7,173 bases of DNA from CAZIWX01 sp964543125 (GTDB lineage Bacteria > Fidelibacterota > UBA8477), in contig CAZIWX010000122.1 of NCBI GenBank assembly GCA_964543125.1, forward strand, positions 1-7,173, read 5' to 3'. The position numbers were made by a program, and so were the translations under genes. The notes below the pieces were generated by a model. The model did not search any database. It was not told the DNA's origin and saw only the letters and a list, made by a program, of their open reading frames with translations. Shown in pieces: positions 4,627 to 7,173 of this stretch (position 1 is the first letter of the stretch; each line of letters begins with the position of its first letter).

Positions 4627-6849
4627 TTAATTCGAAGCCCAGCTATATTCACCATCAATTATACGGCCGGAGGTCGAGTCTTCCTGAGTAAAGAAAAGGT
4701 ACCGGTTAGTCCGGATAATCTGATCCTCAATCGGTGATTCGATACGCAGGTTAACTTGATTGCGAACCGTTACCCGGAACGGTTTTCCAGTAACCGGATC
4801 GTATTTCATAGCGTCCGTTAATTTATATAAATGATGCGTCTGTATCTTTTTAAATTTATTGGCGATAGTCGTATCCACCCAGGCGCCAAAGGAATCTTTT
4901 TGCATCATGTAGGGTTTTTCCTGAATGCCCACAATGAATCGCGGCGATACCACGGTAAATACCAGAGGCGTGTTGGTCGAATCTTCTGCCAGCGGTTGAA
5001 CAATTCGGTAGACTTCCACTAAAGTACTGTCCGTCTTATATTCTACTACATAAGCAGATTCACCTAAAAATGCTTCCTCCGACTTATTAGACATTTCCAG
5101 CTCCAGTACATGCTGCTCTTTCACCGAGTCGGCCATCCCCGCATGATAAACCAAGGCTCCACTTGAATTTACACCTACAAAAGGTAACTCCGACGGCGTG
5201 TCTACTAACGTCAGATTGATGGAGCTACGGGACCAAACCCCAATAAAGGAACTATCTGAAAAGGCTATCACGGTATCAATGCGGGTCACGAAGGAAGAGT
5301 CATATAATGCTTGATAATCAGGCTTAACTGTGACAGCCACGGTGATAGTGTCGGGATGGATCGTGTGTTTGCCCTTAAACCCCAAAGTGTCCATAAGGGA
5401 GTTCTGGTGTACTTTTCGCACGGTATTGTTCGCCAGGACATTAACATTAGTGAATTGACCTGTCAGATCTTGGTATAAATTCATATTCATATCGTCATAC
5501 TGGCGCATGAATGCTTTGGGGATTTTAATATTCAGGGTTTCGTCTGAAACCGAATAAATTTGCCAATCCGCCTGATCGTTGCGTTTTGTGAGCGTGTCAA
5601 CCATAAACTCAACCACCGAGGCAGCGATGGAATCCTTTGGGATTTGAATCAGCCACGGCTGTAGAGCTACATAAATATCTCGATTAATCTTCACCTGATT
5701 CAATGCAATTGTACGGCTGATGTTAATGGTAAATGAGACATCACTCAAATCGAGCGTCGTCTTTTTCTCACCCATAAAATCAGGGTTATCCCTAAGCGAA
5801 TCGGTGACTACCTTAATCAAACGCCGCGCAATTTCAAAGTTGGGCTCATTATAACCACCCGATAGACTTTTATAGAGGGTGTTCAATCGGGTTGCGATTT
5901 CTTTTTGTAAGCCCTCTACATCCACGGCCGCCGACATGCTGATTTCGTTATTGAGAGAATCAACCCTTCGAACTTGAACCTCCACTGGCAACTCTCGCGT
6001 TGCCATAATATTAGCAACAGCCTCGGCATAGATTGATTCACCATACTTTGTCGAATCTTCCGCGGAGAATTTGATGTACTTCCGGAGCTTTACCGCCGTG
6101 CTTTTCAGCAGATCGGCAAATTTTGAGTCTACCGTGTAACTGAAATCAATGGTGGTATATAGACTGTCAAAAGTGAGGTCCCCTCTTAACTGATCATTTT
6201 TCAGGACAGTATCCATGACCGCTTCCACGAGGGGATTAGCAAATTTTTCATTTTGAGTCGCACTGCCGGTCAGGACATTAAACATTCTGAACTTGCCATT
6301 CTGATAAAGAATGTTAAACCGGTTGGGAACAATGAATTCAAGACTATCCTCACCAACTTTCATGGTCTGCCGGCCGATGTAATTACCGTTGGCATAATTC
6401 ATTCGCACGCGCTCAATGAATTCTGCAACCTGTTCGGGCTGTAGATAGTGACTGGGGTCTAATTTATCAAACAGTTCCCGGTGCAATTTGGTGTATTCGG
6501 CTTGGTACCCGGGAGTGTTATCAATGATTATAGAATCTTGGGGAAAAATAAAAGTTTTATCGCCAAAGTAGGTGATATTCGTGTCATTCCCGGCAACCTG
6601 GACACTATCGTAGACCCCTTTAACAACATCAAACAGAACATCAAGATAGGGCGTGTAAGATTCAGAAAGGACATAGAATACCTTTTCAGCTTCATTAATG
6701 GCAATCATCCGATGCTGAGCCACCGTTCTTATTTCGGCTTCGTCATCCCATATCGACCGGGGTATCCAAAGCACGGCGATCAACATCAGCGCCAAAATGA
6801 CAATGACAATCGTATTTATCGTATGGATGTTAGTCTTTTTTTCAGCCAC
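4627..6849 (-). CDS. large membrane-anchored periplasmic protein with diverged repeats, family unrecognised
   Basis: 740 residues that I do not recognise. After about 12 polar residues comes one hydrophobic segment (about 13-29, Ile/Val/Leu/Ala-rich) ending at PRSIW, with no obvious cleavage site, so it is probably a signal anchor with the rest outside the inner membrane. There is no cysteine in the protein. Residues about 137-476 appear to hold five diverged units of roughly 66-70 residues (from about 137, 203, 270, 338 and 408). Each has an amphipathic helix such as VAEFIERV, LVEAVMDTVL or VVEFMVDTL, then a charged turn, then beta strands around an Asp-Ser/Thr-Leu. Residues about 477-740 are beta-rich. 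Asp-Ser/Asp-Thr pairs are unusually frequent throughout. The start is GTG; a TAG lies in frame just upstream and AGGGAGG precedes it by four bases. It sits between the ComEA-type gene (13 bases) and the PilM-like gene (32 bases), suggesting a structural role in that apparatus. Confidence 0.85.
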   Translation of the reverse strand: MAEKKTNIHTINTIVIVILALMLIAVLWIPRSIWDDEAEIRTVAQHRMIAINEAEKVFYVLSESYTPYLDVLFDVVKGVYDSVQVAGNDTNITYFGDKTFIFPQDSIIIDNTPGYQAEYTKLHRELFDKLDPSHYLQPEQVAEFIERVRMNYANGNYIGRQTMKVGEDSLEFIVPNRFNILYQNGKFRMFNVLTGSATQNEKFANPLVEAVMDTVLKNDQLRGDLTFDSLYTTIDFSYTVDSKFADLLKSTAVKLRKYIKFSAEDSTKYGESIYAEAVANIMATRELPVEVQVRRVDSLNNEISMSAAVDVEGLQKEIATRLNTLYKSLSGGYNEPNFEIARRLIKVVTDSLRDNPDFMGEKKTTLDLSDVSFTINISRTIALNQVKINRDIYVALQPWLIQIPKDSIAASVVEFMVDTLTKRNDQADWQIYSVSDETLNIKIPKAFMRQYDDMNMNLYQDLTGQFTNVNVLANNTVRKVHQNSLMDTLGFKGKHTIHPDTITVAVTVKPDYQALYDSSFVTRIDTVIAFSDSSFIGVWSRSSINLTLVDTPSELPFVGVNSSGALVYHAGMADSVKEQHVLELEMSNKSEEAFLGESAYVVEYKTDSTLVEVYRIVQPLAEDSTNTPLVFTVVSPRFIVGIQEKPYMMQKDSFGAWVDTTIANKFKKIQTHHLYKLTDAMKYDPVTGKPFRVTVRNQVNLRIESPIEDQIIRTNRYLFFTQEDSTSGRIIDGEYSWASN

Positions 6850-6853
6850 AGCG

Positions 6854-6860
6854 CCTCCCT
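6854..6860 (-). promoter_or_regulatory. ribosome binding site for the GTG-started 740-residue gene
   Basis: The minus strand reads AGGGAGG, four bases before the GTG at 6849. An in-frame TAG (6861..6859) excludes any longer start, and the next Met is inside the membrane segment, so the GTG is well supported. Confidence 0.6.
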
Positions 6861-6862
6861 AT

Positions 6863-7173
6863 CTAATCGGTGCTGATTGTCGTTGAAATTTTACTGAATA
6901 ATTTCGTACCAATACCCTTTACCAGTTTTAAGTCTTCAGTTTCAGTGAAAGGGCCGTTATCGGTTCGGTAGGCCACAATTCGGTTAGCCAGCGCCGGGCC
7001 TATCCCCGGTAATTGCTGAAGTTCACTACTGGTGGCAGAATTAATATTGATTAAAAATGACGCTTGCAGCGTTGGCGTTGCAGTAGGTTTTTCAGCCAGA
7101 CCCGGTGATCCAGGATGGTTAAGTTGATGAGATGCCGATTCAAAGGCTGACATCTCAGTCTGCATCCGGGGTG
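6863..7173 (-). CDS. ComEA-type helix-hairpin-helix protein, 5' end probably outside the window
   Basis: The visible C-terminal part has the ComEA domain: ININSATSSELQQLPGIG leading into a first helix-hairpin-helix (LPGIGPALANRIV), then a spacer with RTDNGPFTETEDL, then a second (VKGIGTKLFSKI). This fold binds double-stranded DNA non-specifically; in ComEA it captures incoming DNA in the periplasm during natural transformation. In front is a Pro/Ala/Ser/Thr linker, as in ComEA between membrane anchor and DNA-binding domain. The first ATG in view (7165) has no ribosome binding site (CACCCCGG precedes it), and the frame stays open to the window edge. A Met 12 bases further in (7153) is equally unsupported. 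The membrane anchor expected of ComEA is therefore probably encoded beyond 7173. If 7165 were the true start, the protein would be a cytoplasmic 100-residue helix-hairpin-helix protein. It leads into the 740-residue gene with a 13-base gap. Confidence 0.85.
   Translation of the reverse strand, partial: PRMQTEMSAFESASHQLNHPGSPGLAEKPTATPTLQASFLININSATSSELQQLPGIGPALANRIVAYRTDNGPFTETEDLKLVKGIGTKLFSKISTTISTD

Noticed and set aside
6481..6876. Plus-strand open frame of 131 codons
   Set aside because: It is antisense to the membrane anchor and N-terminal region of the 740-residue gene, with no ribosome binding site and no recognisable protein features.
1..7173. CRISPR array, insertion sequence, tRNA/rRNA, riboswitch, defence system
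   Set aside because: No regularly spaced direct repeats, transposase-like protein, terminal inverted repeats, structured RNA signature or defence-type domain is visible; coding density is nearly complete.

Overview
All genes in this window lie on the minus strand and are transcribed from right to left. Every junction is an overlap or a gap of at most 52 bases, so the window looks like one segment of a single long operon. No stretch over 300 bases lacks a gene, and I see no RNA gene, CRISPR array, insertion sequence or convincing internal promoter or terminator. The gene content (an anchored periplasmic protein, a PilM/PilN/PilO-like platform and a ComEA-type protein) points to a double-membraned bacterium with moderate GC. 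An uncultured member of the Fibrobacterota-Chlorobiota-Bacteroidota neighbourhood (Marinimicrobia-, Calditrichota- or KSB1-like) would fit. That placement is an impression from protein style, not a demonstrated assignment.

Right half (about 7173 down to 2452): a surface/DNA-uptake or pilus-like module. It begins with the end of a ComEA-type helix-hairpin-helix protein that is cut by the window edge. Next is an unrecognised 740-residue protein with one N-terminal membrane anchor and a long cysteine-free periplasmic part that seems to contain about five diverged repeats. Then come a small, degenerate PilM-like actin-fold protein and a 404-residue single-pass membrane protein. The last of these has a PilN-like N-terminal tip, a PilN/PilO-like topology and a PilO-like C-terminal domain. 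Together they resemble the PilM-PilN-PilO (or GspL-GspM) inner-membrane platform of type IV pilus, competence and type II secretion machines, with PilN and PilO possibly merged and a new large periplasmic component added. This is the part of the window most likely to be undescribed.

Left half (2452 down to 1): housekeeping genes that run on from the module without a break. They are rsmD (16S rRNA m2G966 methyltransferase), coaD (phosphopantetheine adenylyltransferase, coenzyme A synthesis), pta (phosphate acetyltransferase, acetyl-CoA to acetyl phosphate) and an FmdB-family zinc-ribbon protein. At the left edge there is a good ribosome binding site and the first 11 codons of another gene. rsmD-coaD is a familiar bacterial pair, and coaD followed by pta places CoA synthesis next to a CoA-ester enzyme; ackA, the usual partner of pta, is not in view.

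The most useful points for a reader are the probable PilN-PilO fusion, the apparent loss of nucleotide-binding motifs in the PilM-like protein, the repeat architecture of the 740-residue protein, and the tight coupling (shared stop/start bases) between the membrane module and rsmD.
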